A stretch of 64,000 bases of DNA, from positions 1 to 64,000 of the forward strand of contig JAPLBE010000016.1 of assembly GCA_026392935.1 (NCBI GenBank), in the 5' to 3' direction. Shown one piece after another: positions 18,066 to 26,769 of the stretch. How positions within the stretch are numbered: the first letter of the stretch is position 1; the number at the start of each line of letters is the position of its first letter. Below the pieces are notes generated by a model that made no database searches, had not been told where the DNA came from, and saw only the letters and a program-made list of their open reading frames with translations. Source of the stretch: Actinomycetota bacterium (GTDB lineage: Bacteria > Actinomycetota > Actinomycetes > Nanopelagicales > Nanopelagicaceae). Both the position numbers and the translations under genes were made by a program.

Positions 18066-18479
18066 GTGAAAACGTATCTTCCACTCGCGATTGTTCTGGT
18101 GCTTGCATCGGCATATGGCTTCTGGTGGAAGCTCTCACGCGGGGCAATACGTTCGAATAAGGCGATTCCTGGCCATCGATTGACTGCAGAAACTCTGGGT
18201 GAAGGCCTTGGATCTCGGGCCACGATGGTGCAGTTCTCTTCTGCGTTCTGCGCTCCATGTCGCGCTACACATTCACTGCTTTCGCAGATGGTTCTTGCCA
18301 TGAACGATGTGAAGCACATTCATATCGATGCTGAATCACATTTGGAACTCGTGCGTCAGTTGGATATCAGATCTACCCCCACAACACTCTTTGTTAACAA
18401 GGATGGAATTGAAGTGGGCCGTGCAGCGGGTACTCCGAAGCGCGAACAAGTGCTGGCTGCGCTTGAAAACATTCGTTAG
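18066..18479 (+). CDS. Membrane-anchored thioredoxin-like protein
   Basis: Start GTG 18066 gives 137 residues with an N-terminal membrane segment ([19 protein letters not shown]), then a thioredoxin fold with active site FCAPCRAT (CxxC about residues 62-65) and the cis-proline region RSTPTTLFV. It would exchange disulphides, probably at the outer face of the membrane. The next gene is DUF4395, which commonly accompanies thioredoxins, and the divergent neighbour is glnR; I recall the same trio in mycobacteria. Confidence 0.85.
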   Translation: MKTYLPLAIVLVLASAYGFWWKLSRGAIRSNKAIPGHRLTAETLGEGLGSRATMVQFSSAFCAPCRATHSLLSQMVLAMNDVKHIHIDAESHLELVRQLDIRSTPTTLFVNKDGIEVGRAAGTPKREQVLAALENIR

Positions 18480-18519
18480 TGCGAATTATTCGCAAGTGGT
18501 GTTTTGCAAGGTGATTATC

Positions 18520-18525
18520 TAATCT
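18520..18525 (+). promoter_or_regulatory. Candidate -10 box of the DUF4395 gene
   Basis: TAATCT lies 6 bases before the ATG at 18532, the spacing repeated at many genes in this window. Confidence 0.35.
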
Positions 18526-18531
18526 TCAACC

Positions 18532-18978
18532 ATGTCTGAAGTTCTCGATACCCCAGAAGTACGCAAGATTTATATCGATGCACGTGGCCCACGTTTTGGT
18601 GCAGCCATTACAACAACGGTTCTTGCAATCGCTCTTGTTACTCAAAACGAATTGGTACTTGTCGCTCAAGGAATTGTGTTTCTCATTGGTGCAATCCGCG
18701 GCCCGCAGTTCACTCCATACGGGTTGATCTACAAGAATTTCATTAAGCCACGACTCTCTAAGGAAGCACCGACAGAAGATGTGCGCCCACCAAAGTTTGC
18801 ACAAGCTGTTGGATTTGTATTCGCACTCGTTGGATCAATCGGTGCATTTACTGGAGTGGATGTGCTCTTTACCGTCGCAACTGGTTTTGCTCTCGCAGCA
18901 GCATTCCTAAACTCAGCATTTAATTACTGCTTAGGTTGCGAGATGTACCTATTAATCGTTCGCTTTACATCTAAATAG
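18532..18978 (+). CDS. DUF4395 integral membrane protein
   Basis: 148 residues with four hydrophobic segments and the motifs RGPQFTPYG and, near the C-terminus, FNYCLGCEMY, where two cysteines three residues apart sit at a membrane edge. This pattern is typical of the DUF4395 family, often found next to thioredoxin or rhodanese genes. The CLGC pair could be a redox-active disulphide served by the adjacent thioredoxin; function is otherwise unknown. Confidence 0.82.
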   Translation: MSEVLDTPEVRKIYIDARGPRFGAAITTTVLAIALVTQNELVLVAQGIVFLIGAIRGPQFTPYGLIYKNFIKPRLSKEAPTEDVRPPKFAQAVGFVFALVGSIGAFTGVDVLFTVATGFALAAAFLNSAFNYCLGCEMYLLIVRFTSK

Positions 18979-19010
18979 CGATTCAAGTTCACTTAATCGA
19001 CTAGGGAAAG

Positions 19011-19016
19011 TAGACT
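19011..19016 (+). promoter_or_regulatory. Candidate -10 box of the fur-like gene
   Basis: TAGACT lies 6 bases before the ATG at 19023; TTCACT (18988-18993) is 17 bases upstream as a weak -35 box. Confidence 0.4.
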
Positions 19017-19022
19017 TCACTC

Positions 19023-19430
19023 ATGGCCGGAAAGCACGAGCTCCACGAAAAAGGTTTGCGCCTTACACCTCAGCGCGAACTCGTCCTCTCTGCTGTGCGC
19101 GCACTTGGCCACGCAACTCCTGAAGAAGTTGCAGAGAAAGTTCGTCAGACACATCCTGGAATCAACTTATCTACTGTGTATCGCAACCTTGAAACTCTTG
19201 AAAACGTTGGCCTTGTTCAGCACACACACCTTGGCCACGGTGGCGCGACGTATCACGCAGCCGAAGAGCTCACACATTTACACCTCGTCTGCGGAACCTG
19301 CGGATCAGTTGGCGATGCACCAATCGATGTTGCAGCTAATTTCGTTCAGAATCTCTCAGATGACTATGGATTTAAGACTGATGTCACGCACTTTGCCGTC
19401 TATGGCACTTGTGCAGCCTGCGTAAAATAG
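19023..19430 (+). CDS. Fur-family metal-responsive repressor
   Basis: 135 residues. The winged helix covers about residues 1-80 (LTPQRELVLSAV, INLSTVYRNLETLENVGLV). The dimer and metal domain has the histidine cluster ELTHLHLVCGTCG and a second pair CAACVK at the end, so a structural Zn(Cys)4 site can form. Fur, Zur and peroxide sensors share these features, so the metal is not assigned. Its 3' end nearly touches the ygfZ-like gene. Confidence 0.87.
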   Translation: MAGKHELHEKGLRLTPQRELVLSAVRALGHATPEEVAEKVRQTHPGINLSTVYRNLETLENVGLVQHTHLGHGGATYHAAEELTHLHLVCGTCGSVGDAPIDVAANFVQNLSDDYGFKTDVTHFAVYGTCAACVK

Positions 19431-19435
19431 GTTGC

Positions 19436-20341
19436 ATGACCGCTGTCTATGTTGAAGATGGCCCCGACAAGGGAGCTATCTGGCATTTTGGCGAACCAAA
19501 TAAAGAACAACGCGAACTAGAAGCTGGAAAAGCATGGGCAGATCTTTCGCATTTATCAATCATTGCAGTCTCTGGTGATGATCGCCTGAAATGGTTACAT
19601 GATTTAACAACACAGCATTTATCTGATTTTGGTGTTGGCGTGTGGGCGCCGGCATTGATTCTTGACCCACAAGGACATGTTGAATTCCAATTTTCGTTAG
19701 TCGATGACGGCTCCGCAACTTACTTAGTTATTGATCCGCAGTACGCAGAAACCTTAATCACTTATCTAAACAAGATGCGTTTTATGTTAAAGGTTGAAGT
19801 CCGCGATGCATCATCTGAATTTGCGGTGTTACGCGCGCCGGGTGCTGCTAATGAAGTGGGTGGGCCTTTTGCACTTGTGCCACGAAATGAACTTGAAGAA
19901 ATGAAATCAACCTTTGGTTCAACTGCAATGCAGGTTGGTACATGGGCACTTGATGCAGAACGCGTTGCCGCAGGGCGTCCGCGTCACGGCTTTGATACTG
20001 ATTTCAAATCAATTCCCAATGAACTCGGAATTCTTCATACATCAGTGCACATGAATAAAGGGTGTTACCGAGGGCAAGAGACAGTTGCCAAGATTTATAA
20101 TTTAGGAAAACCACCACGTCGTTTAGTGATGTTGCATCTCGATGGTCATGCAGTGGTTATGCCACCATCAGGCACACCAGTAATGAATGGCGAAGTTCAG
20201 GTGGGCTTTCTTGGCACCGTTGCGCGCCACCATGAACTTGGACCGATCGCACTCGCAGTGGTGAAGAGAAATACACCAGTCGATGCTGAGCTGATGGTTG
20301 AAGGCGTGGCTGCTTCACAACAAATAATTGTGGAGGCATAG
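19436..20341 (+). CDS. ygfZ: YgfZ/GcvT-like folate-binding protein
   Basis: The ATG at 19436 is taken because the upstream alternative overlaps the Fur gene. The 301-residue product has the folate-binding fold of the GcvT family and the diagnostic YgfZ motif KGCYRGQET (about residues 207-215) with the conserved cysteine. YgfZ helps make or repair certain iron-sulphur clusters using tetrahydrofolate. Start of a run of close genes through 23748. Confidence 0.88.
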   Translation: MTAVYVEDGPDKGAIWHFGEPNKEQRELEAGKAWADLSHLSIIAVSGDDRLKWLHDLTTQHLSDFGVGVWAPALILDPQGHVEFQFSLVDDGSATYLVIDPQYAETLITYLNKMRFMLKVEVRDASSEFAVLRAPGAANEVGGPFALVPRNELEEMKSTFGSTAMQVGTWALDAERVAAGRPRHGFDTDFKSIPNELGILHTSVHMNKGCYRGQETVAKIYNLGKPPRRLVMLHLDGHAVVMPPSGTPVMNGEVQVGFLGTVARHHELGPIALAVVKRNTPVDAELMVEGVAASQQIIVEA

Positions 20342-20416
20342 ATGGAATTCCTCGGTCAGGTATTCATCGTTCTGCTTGCGTGCATCGCAATCATGTGGGC
20401 CGTTCGTAAGTTTTAA
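20342..20416 (+). CDS. 24-residue hydrophobic small protein (candidate)
   Basis: An ATG abuts the ygfZ stop with no gap and opens 24 residues: MEFLGQVF, a hydrophobic stretch (IVLLACIAIMW) and a basic end AVRKF. One membrane helix with a positive inside tail is what real small membrane proteins look like, and coupling to the upstream stop would allow translation. No homologue is known to me. Confidence 0.45.
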   Translation: MEFLGQVFIVLLACIAIMWAVRKF

Positions 20417-20432
20417 CAGTTACTCTTAGGCC

Positions 20433-20567
20433 GTGGAGTTCTTTACAACAGTCGTTCTTGCCCTTGTCTCGCTGATTATTGGTATTGGACTCATTGTGTA
20501 TGGCGTCAAGGGACGCAGAGAATCTCAAGCACGCGATGGACGCACATATAAGAGAGGCAGGCTCTAA
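20433..20567 (+). CDS. 44-residue small single-pass membrane protein (candidate)
   Basis: GTG at 20433 gives 44 residues: a membrane segment (VVLALVSLIIGIGLIVYGV) followed by a strongly basic cytoplasmic tail (KGRRESQARDG...YKRGRL). The stop overlaps the ATG of the nitrobindin gene by one base, a sign of translational coupling. Lies directly after a second tiny hydrophobic ORF. Confidence 0.55.
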   Translation: MEFFTTVVLALVSLIIGIGLIVYGVKGRRESQARDGRTYKRGRL

Positions 20568-21067
20568 TGGCCTTCACAATCCCCGAAGGACTTCATCCTG
20601 ATCTCAACCCACTTGCGTGGATGGTCGGAACATGGCGCGGCAAAGGCCGCGGTGAATATCCAACGATTGAAACTTTTGAATACGCACATGAAGTCGTCTT
20701 TAATCATGATGGACGACCATTTCTCAATTACTACTCACGTTCATGGATTATCGATGCAGATGGCGAAATCATTCGTCCAGCTGGATCTGAAGCAGGCTTC
20801 TGGCGGGTAAAGCCAAATAATGTTTTGGAAGTTGTGATTTCACATAACACTGGAATTTCAGAAGGTTGGGTTGGCCAATTTGATGGTCCAAAGATTCAAC
20901 TTGTTATGGATCAAGGGTATTCAGCACCGAGTGCAAAGATTGTTACAGCAGGTGTGCGTTTATACGGACTAGTTGCGGGCGAACTTTTCTTTGCATATGA
21001 CATGGCCGCTGAAGGCCAAGAGTTACAAGCGCATATTTGGTCGACGCTAGAACGTCAGGCTGATTAA
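20567..21067 (+). CDS. Nitrobindin/FABP-family beta-barrel protein (DUF1794)
   Basis: 166 residues. The N-terminus HPDLNPLAWMVGTWRGKGRGEYP is the family hallmark, with the GxWxGxG signature. The central region NYYSRSWIID and a C-terminal barrel strand with HIWSTLER complete the ten-stranded barrel. Bacterial and mycobacterial members bind haem and may isomerise peroxynitrite. The block YgfZ, this gene, GlnR and thioredoxin has a counterpart in mycobacteria as I recall it. Confidence 0.87.
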   Translation: MAFTIPEGLHPDLNPLAWMVGTWRGKGRGEYPTIETFEYAHEVVFNHDGRPFLNYYSRSWIIDADGEIIRPAGSEAGFWRVKPNNVLEVVISHNTGISEGWVGQFDGPKIQLVMDQGYSAPSAKIVTAGVRLYGLVAGELFFAYDMAAEGQELQAHIWSTLERQAD

Positions 21068-21988
21068 ATGAATGATGCGGTGTTGGCTGAATATGTTCGT
21101 GACGGGGTAGTCGAGTCCGTACATCGTGGGTATTTAGTTGCGCTGAACTCTGATGGATCAGTAAATCTTGCACTGGGCACATCTGAACATTTAATTTTTC
21201 CTCGCTCTACTGTTAAATGCATTCAAGGTGCCGCGATGGTGCGCGCTGGCTTGAAGCTAGAGCCACGACTGTTGGCACTTGGTGCATCTAGTCATTCAGG
21301 ATCTGTCGAACATATCTCGGCAGTTCGAGAAATATTGGCGCTAGCCAAGCTTGATGAAAGCGCTTTGCAGTGCATGCTTGATAAGCCACTTGGTGAATTA
21401 GAGCGACGCGCATGGGGTGATGCACCGGCAACTCGCATCGCAATGAATTGCAGTGGCAAGCACGCAGCCATGTTGCTTACTTGTGTCACAAATGGTTGGC
21501 CGATTGAGAATTACTTAGATCCAGCACATCCTTTGCAGGTTGCAATTAAGAATGAGTTAGAAGCACTTGCAGGAGAGTCAATTACACTGACATCAACCGA
21601 TGGCTGCGGTGCGCCTCTGTTTTTGCTCTCTGTTCTTGGTTTGGCGCGGGCAATTCGTGCGGCAACAATTTCTGCTGATCCCGTGTACCAAAGTGTGCTT
21701 GATGCATCCCGTGCATTTCCTGAAATGGTTGCAGGTAAAGGGCGTTTAACAACTCAGATGATTCAAGCTGTCCCTGGTTTGTATATGAAAGATGGTGCAG
21801 AGGCAGTTGAAATTGCATCGATGCCAGATGGACGAACACTTGTGTTTAAAGTTTCCGATGGATCACTTCGACCATTTCGTGTCTTGGTTCATGCAGGGCT
21901 AAAGCGACTTGGCATTGATAGCCCGTACGAGGCTGAAAACGTGCTTGGCGGTGACCGGGTAATCGGGAATATTCGCGCAACGTTCTAA
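21068..21988 (+). CDS. Asparaginase II family protein
   Basis: 306 residues beginning in the base after the previous stop. It shows the family pattern: RSTVKCIQGAAMV with the nucleophile region near residue 42, LGASSHSGS, MNCSGKHAAML, and TDGCGAPLF. This family (distinct from the type I/II enzymes of enteric bacteria) hydrolyses L-asparagine to aspartate and ammonia. It has no signal peptide. GlnR lies 3 kb upstream, so a nitrogen link is plausible but no GlnR site was identified. Confidence 0.85.
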   Translation: MNDAVLAEYVRDGVVESVHRGYLVALNSDGSVNLALGTSEHLIFPRSTVKCIQGAAMVRAGLKLEPRLLALGASSHSGSVEHISAVREILALAKLDESALQCMLDKPLGELERRAWGDAPATRIAMNCSGKHAAMLLTCVTNGWPIENYLDPAHPLQVAIKNELEALAGESITLTSTDGCGAPLFLLSVLGLARAIRAATISADPVYQSVLDASRAFPEMVAGKGRLTTQMIQAVPGLYMKDGAEAVEIASMPDGRTLVFKVSDGSLRPFRVLVHAGLKRLGIDSPYEAENVLGGDRVIGNIRATF

Positions 21989-21995
21989 CTGCGCG

Positions 21996-22001
21996 TACCC
22001 T
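21996..22001 (+). promoter_or_regulatory. Candidate -10 box of mshA
   Basis: TACCCT lies 7 bases before the mshA ATG at 22009. Confidence 0.3.
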
Positions 22002-22008
22002 TTCAACT

Positions 22009-23268
22009 ATGAATTCACGCCGTATCGCCACCTTGATGGTGCATACCTCACCGCTTGATCAAGCGGGTACTGGTGATGCCGGCGGAATGAATATTTATGT
22101 AATTGAAGCGGCGCAGAACATGGCTGCGATGGGTGTGAAGGTAGATATTTTTACTCGTCGCACAGATGCAGATATTGCAGATGTCGTTGAAGTATCGCCA
22201 GGTGTGCGAGTTATTCAATTAAATGTCGGGCCTATTTCTGGTGTAACTAAAGAACAACTTCCTTCGTATATTCCTACACTCAGCGAGGAATTCAAGAAAG
22301 CACTACTTGAAACCAAGTACGACGTTATCCATTCACACTATTGGATCTCTGGAAAAGTTGCGATGCCAGTTGCTAAAGAGCTCAATATTCCTTTGGTACA
22401 TACGATGCATACCATGGCGCGCGTCAAGAATTTGAATCTGGCTGAAGGTGAAATCCCAGAGCCAATGATTCGCGTGCAAGGTGAAACACAAGTAGTTGCA
22501 GCTGCTGATTCATTGATTGCTAATACCGATGCAGAGGCAGCGAGCTTAGTTTCTCTCTATGAAGCCTGCCCGGATAACGTCTCTGTTGTAACTCCTGGCG
22601 TGAATCTCAAAGTATTTACTGCAGGTGCTGGCAAAGCTGCAGCACGTGAATTTGTTGGACTACCTAAGGATTCACACATCATCACTTTTGTAGGTCGCAT
22701 TCAGCCGCATAAAGGCCCAGAAGTTCTTATTCGCTCTGTTGCAGAGATGGTGCATCATTCACCGCATCTGCGTCCAAAGTTGATTACCAACATTATTGGC
22801 GGTGCATCTGGTGCTAACCAATCAGAAGTTGAGCGCCTTAAAGAATTAGTGTCATGGCTGGGTATCGATGATGTAGTTCGCTTTGCACCTCCTGTGCATC
22901 GCGAAGATTTACCGCAGTGGTATCGCGCAGCAGATTTAGTCTGTGTGCCAAGTTATTCTGAAAGCTTTGGACTAGTTGCACTTGAAGCACAAGCATGCGG
23001 AACACCTGTTGTTGCAACAGCTGTCGGTGGATTACGTACTGCGATTGCCGACGGTATCTCTGGCGTACTTGTAGATGGTCACGATCCACGTGCATGGTCA
23101 TCGGTGCTAGCTCGTTTGATTCAAGAACCACAGCGCCGTGTACTGCTTTCAATGGGTGCAATCGAGCATGCGTCGCACTTTGGGTGGGATGCAACATCAC
23201 GTGGAACTCTAGATATCTACGATCGTGTTTTATCAGAACGTCGCGATGCACAGAAGAATATTGGTTAA
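22009..23268 (+). CDS. mshA: D-inositol-3-phosphate glycosyltransferase
   Basis: GT4-family, GT-B fold, 419 residues. The N-terminus has HTSPLDQAGTGDAGGMNIYV, the MshA acceptor/donor loop, and HYWISGKVA. The C-terminal domain has VGRIQPHKGPEVL and the donor-binding ESFGLVALEAQACGTPVVATAVGG. It joins GlcNAc to inositol-3-phosphate, the first step of mycothiol synthesis. Together with the MshD-like gene it shows that mycothiol is the cell's low-molecular-weight thiol. Confidence 0.92.
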   Translation: MNSRRIATLMVHTSPLDQAGTGDAGGMNIYVIEAAQNMAAMGVKVDIFTRRTDADIADVVEVSPGVRVIQLNVGPISGVTKEQLPSYIPTLSEEFKKALLETKYDVIHSHYWISGKVAMPVAKELNIPLVHTMHTMARVKNLNLAEGEIPEPMIRVQGETQVVAAADSLIANTDAEAASLVSLYEACPDNVSVVTPGVNLKVFTAGAGKAAAREFVGLPKDSHIITFVGRIQPHKGPEVLIRSVAEMVHHSPHLRPKLITNIIGGASGANQSEVERLKELVSWLGIDDVVRFAPPVHREDLPQWYRAADLVCVPSYSESFGLVALEAQACGTPVVATAVGGLRTAIADGISGVLVDGHDPRAWSSVLARLIQEPQRRVLLSMGAIEHASHFGWDATSRGTLDIYDRVLSERRDAQKNIG

Positions 23269-23748
23269 ATGGCGCTCGACCCAGCTGCAGTGATTGAGGA
23301 TTTTCTTGAATCCCACGATTTAGATTTCGAACAAAAAGATGCAAAGACTTTCATGGTTACTTTGCCTGGCGAAAAGAAGCAACAGACTCATTGTGCATTG
23401 ATTATTGGCGATCATTCCTTAAGCATTAACGCATTCGTTATTCGTAAGCCTGATACTCACGAGGATGCTGTACATAAATGGTGCATGGCAAAGAATGCAC
23501 AGATGTATGGAGTTGCATTTGCAATCAATGAGCTCGGCGATGTTTATCTAGTTGGTCGCTTGCCACTTGATGCGGTAAATGCAAAAGAGATAGATCGCAT
23601 CATTGGCTCTGTATTACAGTATTCAGATTCATCATTTAATCCACTGCTCGAACTTGGTTTTGCAGATGCAATTCGCCGCGAATGGGCTTGGCGAGTAAAT
23701 CGCGGAGAATCTCTAGCGAATTTGGAAGCATTCGAACATCTGATTTGA
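23269..23748 (+). CDS. YbjN domain-containing protein
   Basis: 159 residues starting in the base after the mshA stop. The fold resembles type III secretion chaperone/YbjN proteins: mixed alpha-beta with FMVTLPGEKKQQTHCALIIG, a conserved LPLDAVNAKEIDRIIG helix, and a C-terminal helix ending EAFEHLI. Actinobacteria often carry this gene between mshA and gpm. Function unknown. Confidence 0.8.
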   Translation: MALDPAAVIEDFLESHDLDFEQKDAKTFMVTLPGEKKQQTHCALIIGDHSLSINAFVIRKPDTHEDAVHKWCMAKNAQMYGVAFAINELGDVYLVGRLPLDAVNAKEIDRIIGSVLQYSDSSFNPLLELGFADAIRREWAWRVNRGESLANLEAFEHLI

Positions 23749-23766
23749 TGTGAGAGAATTCGCTAC

Positions 23767-24516
23767 ATGTCCAACTTCAAACTAATTCTTTTGCGCCATG
23801 GCGAATCCGAATGGAACGCCCTGAATCTCTTTACCGGCTGGGTCGATGTTCGCCTTTCAGCTAAAGGTGAAGCAGAGGCAGCTCGCGGAGGGAAGTTGTT
23901 GGCAGAACGCGGCCTACTGCCCGACATTGTTCACACATCACTTATGCGCCGAGCAATTCATACATCGCAGTTAGCACTCGATGCATGTGATCGTCATTGG
24001 ATTCCAGTAAAGCGCTCTTGGCGCCTAAACGAACGTCATTACGGCGCGCTACAGGGCAAGGACAAGGCTCAGACTTTGGCTGAATACGGTGAAGAACAAT
24101 TCATGTTGTGGCGTCGTTCTTATGACACTCCGCCACCAGTAATTGAAAAAGGTTCAGAGTTTTCGCAAGATGCCGATGTGCGTTATGCAGACTTAGGTTC
24201 AGATCTGCCCATGACAGAGTGCCTTAAAGATGTTGTGATTCGCATGATTCCTTATTGGACCGAATCCATCGTGCCAGAACTCAAAGCAGGCAAGACTGTT
24301 CTTGTGACTGCTCACGGAAATTCATTACGCGCACTTGTTAAGCATCTTGAAGGAATCAGTGATGACGATATTGCTGGGCTTAACATCCCGACAGGCATTC
24401 CGCTTCTCTACGAACTTGGGGCAGATTTAAAGCCGGTTAAAAAAGGTGGAGAGTATTTAGATCCTGCGGCTGCAGCAGATGCGATTAAAGCTGTAGCGAA
24501 TCAGGGCAAGAAGTAA
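23767..24516 (+). CDS. gpmA: 2,3-bisphosphoglycerate-dependent phosphoglycerate mutase
   Basis: 249 residues. The N-terminal [20 protein letters not shown] holds the phospho-histidine (His about residue 10); [18 protein letters not shown] and [17 protein letters not shown] carry the other active-site residues. Glycolytic enzyme converting 3- to 2-phosphoglycerate. A GAGAAT box lies 7 bases before the ATG. Its stop abuts that of the convergent lipoprotein gene with no gap. Confidence 0.95.
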   Translation: MSNFKLILLRHGESEWNALNLFTGWVDVRLSAKGEAEAARGGKLLAERGLLPDIVHTSLMRRAIHTSQLALDACDRHWIPVKRSWRLNERHYGALQGKDKAQTLAEYGEEQFMLWRRSYDTPPPVIEKGSEFSQDADVRYADLGSDLPMTECLKDVVIRMIPYWTESIVPELKAGKTVLVTAHGNSLRALVKHLEGISDDDIAGLNIPTGIPLLYELGADLKPVKKGGEYLDPAAAADAIKAVANQGKK

Positions 24517-25011
24517 TTACTTATTCACATTTGCGTAATCATCGCGCTTATCGCGAATGATTACATTGGCAGTTACTTCACCGGCACGTTCAAATGAAAG
24601 CGTCATAGGAACATTTCGTCCTGGTTCTGCGCCCACTGAATTAAAGACAGCCTTCGAAGTTGCTAGTTCTCCTTCAAAGCGAATTGGTTGATCCTTGATT
24701 AACTCTGTAGTGCCAGTAATTTCAGCACCGACGCCACCGACTGAGATGCCAACTAACGTATCCTTTTGATCTGCCTTATTGAAGAAAGTGCCAACTACAA
24801 CGGCAGAGCCGTCTTCTGTTGCAACAAGAAGTAAGTTGTAAACAGAGATCTTGTTTCCATTTTCATTAATGGTTATTTCTTTGCCATCGGTAACTTGCTT
24901 GATAAGACGTGTTGCTGCGTTAGGGCCGGCACCAGAACATGCTGTTAATGAGAGAGCGAGTGCTGCTGCAGTTAATGCAATTGAAAACTTCTTAATTTCT
25001 GGACGGCGCAT
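24517..25011 (-). CDS. Predicted lipoprotein of unknown function
   Basis: 164 residues with a lipoprotein signal peptide: basic start MRRPEIKK, hydrophobic core, and lipobox LTACSG (Cys about residue 25). The mature part has beta-sheet character (KISVYNLLLVATEDGSAVVVGTFF) without motifs I know. It is expected on the outer face of the membrane. The gene abuts gpmA tail to tail. Confidence 0.72.
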   Translation of the reverse strand: MRRPEIKKFSIALTAAALALSLTACSGAGPNAATRLIKQVTDGKEITINENGNKISVYNLLLVATEDGSAVVVGTFFNKADQKDTLVGISVGGVGAEITGTTELIKDQPIRFEGELATSKAVFNSVGAEPGRNVPMTLSFERAGEVTANVIIRDKRDDYANVNK

Positions 25012-25097
25012 GGGGCAAATTATCTCATGTCAAATTACTGTTATTTAACGCTGGTTTAGGCCCAGTAATCGGGGTTTTCTATGTCGGTGATGGCTGG

Positions 25098-25103
25098 TAG
25101 AAT
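25098..25103 (+). promoter_or_regulatory. Candidate -10 box of the carD operon
   Basis: TAGAAT lies 25 bases before the ATG at 25128, with an SD-like GAAGGG between them. The -35 (TTTTCT, 17 bases upstream) is weak. Confidence 0.4.
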
Positions 25104-25127
25104 TGGTCCTCTATCGAAGGGCAATAC

Positions 25128-25610
25128 ATGACATTCAAGGTCGGCGAAACCGTTGTTTATCCCCACCACGGAGCAGCTCTTATCGAGGCAATTGAAACTC
25201 GAGTAATTAAGGGCGAAGAGAAGACCTACCTAGTTTTGAAGGTTGCTCAAGGCGACCTCACTGTGCGCGTACCTGCAGAGAATGTAGATCTCGTCGGTGT
25301 GCGCGATGTCGTGGATTCAGCTGGCCTAGACCGCGTATTTAACGTACTTCGTCAGCCATATACCGAAGAACCAACAAACTGGTCACGTCGCTATAAGGCA
25401 AACCTCGAAAAGCTTGCATCAGGAGATGTCATTAAGGTCGCAGAGGTTGTACGCGATCTCTACCGTCGCGATCTCGATCGTGGACTCTCTGCTGGTGAAA
25501 AGCGCATGCTCGCCAAGGCGAAGCAGATTCTCGTCTCTGAGCTCGCACTAGCCGAGCGCACAGATGAAGAGAAGGCTGCAACTCTCCTTGACGAGGTTCT
25601 CGCTTCTTAA
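25128..25610 (+). CDS. carD: CarD-family RNA polymerase-binding transcription factor
   Basis: 160 residues. The RNA-polymerase-interacting Tudor-like domain ([20 protein letters not shown], about 1-60) is followed by the C-terminal helical domain with [14 protein letters not shown] and [19 protein letters not shown]. CarD stabilises open complexes, especially at rRNA promoters, and is usually essential in actinobacteria. Here it heads the carD-ispDF-cysS-rlmB cluster. Confidence 0.94.
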   Translation: MTFKVGETVVYPHHGAALIEAIETRVIKGEEKTYLVLKVAQGDLTVRVPAENVDLVGVRDVVDSAGLDRVFNVLRQPYTEEPTNWSRRYKANLEKLASGDVIKVAEVVRDLYRRDLDRGLSAGEKRMLAKAKQILVSELALAERTDEEKAATLLDEVLAS

Positions 25611-25629
25611 TTATTAGTAACTCATCCCT

Positions 25630-26751
25630 ATGATCGCCGCAATTATCGCTGCTGCAGGTAGCGGCGAACGTTTCGGTGCATCTATTCCAAAAGCACTAAT
25701 CCAACTTGGTGATCGTTCTCTACTTGAACATGCCGTTTCAGCTATTTCATCTGTTGCAGATCAGATAGTTGTTACCGCACCCGCTGGATATGAAGAACAA
25801 ATTCGTGCACTCGTCGGCGATGGCATCACGGTGGTGACAGGCGGAGTAACACGCTCTGAAAGCGTTCGACTAGGTCTTGCTGCAATTTCTGGTGCCGACT
25901 TTGTATTAGTTCACGATGCGGCGCGTGCGCTCGCATCAAAGGATCTAATTTCTAGAGTTGTAAAGGCTTTGCAGAGTGGCGATGTTGCCGTTATTCCAGG
26001 CCTGCCTGAGGTTGATACCGTCAAAGTTATTGATGCAAACGGTTATGTGAGTGCAACACCTGATCGCGCAACACTTCGAAGAGTGCAGACGCCGCAAGGA
26101 TTTTCGTATTCAGTACTTAAAGATGCACATGCACAACCAGCCGATGCAACAGATGATGCAGCACTTGTTGCCAATGCTGGCCACAAAGTGCGCATTATTG
26201 AAGGCGAAGAACGCGCACTAAAGATTACGACTCCGCAAGATCTTACAGCAGCACTTCAATTTATTGGTTCTGCAGATTCGTTTTCAACGGGTGTCGGTGT
26301 TGATGCACATGCATTTGCTGAAGGTCGTCAATTGTGGCTTGCAGGAATCTTATGGCCTGATGAAGTCGGCGTAGGAGGCCACTCTGATGGCGATGTTGCA
26401 GCACATGCAATCTGTGACGCTCTCTTTGCAGCAACAGGACTCGGAGATCTTGGAAGTAATTTCGGAACATCTCGTCCTGAATATGCCGGAGCATCTGGTG
26501 TCACACTGCTTAAAGAAACTCATTCCGTAATTTCGCGTGCTGGATATTCGATTTCGCATGTATCTGTTCAGATTATTGGAAATCGCCCACGCATCGGCGC
26601 TCGTCGTGCTGAAGCGATTGCAACGATTTCACAAGCACTCGGTGGCGCAGAAGTAGCCATCCTTGCAACGACAACTGATGGCATGGGCCTCACAGGTGAA
26701 GGAAAAGGCATCGCGGCTATCGCATCAGCCCTTGTTATTAAGTCGGCTTAG
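25630..26751 (+). CDS. ispDF: Bifunctional IspD/IspF isoprenoid enzyme
   Basis: 373 residues fusing two MEP-pathway enzymes. Residues 1-215 are the cytidylyltransferase: [29 protein letters not shown]. Residues 217-373 are the cyclodiphosphate synthase: [37 protein letters not shown] and the C-terminal [16 protein letters not shown]. The linker is very short. Mycobacteria keep two separate genes, so the fusion is a compaction. Confidence 0.93.
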   Translation: MIAAIIAAAGSGERFGASIPKALIQLGDRSLLEHAVSAISSVADQIVVTAPAGYEEQIRALVGDGITVVTGGVTRSESVRLGLAAISGADFVLVHDAARALASKDLISRVVKALQSGDVAVIPGLPEVDTVKVIDANGYVSATPDRATLRRVQTPQGFSYSVLKDAHAQPADATDDAALVANAGHKVRIIEGEERALKITTPQDLTAALQFIGSADSFSTGVGVDAHAFAEGRQLWLAGILWPDEVGVGGHSDGDVAAHAICDALFAATGLGDLGSNFGTSRPEYAGASGVTLLKETHSVISRAGYSISHVSVQIIGNRPRIGARRAEAIATISQALGGAEVAILATTTDGMGLTGEGKGIAAIASALVIKSA

Positions 26752-26757
26752 TTAAAG

Positions 26758-26763
26758 TAGAAT
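26758..26763 (+). promoter_or_regulatory. Candidate internal -10 box before cysS
   Basis: TAGAAT sits 6 bases before the cysS ATG at 26770, in the 18-base gap after ispDF, and could drive a leaderless cysS transcript in addition to operon read-through. Confidence 0.4.
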
Positions 26764-26769
26764 TGTCTA

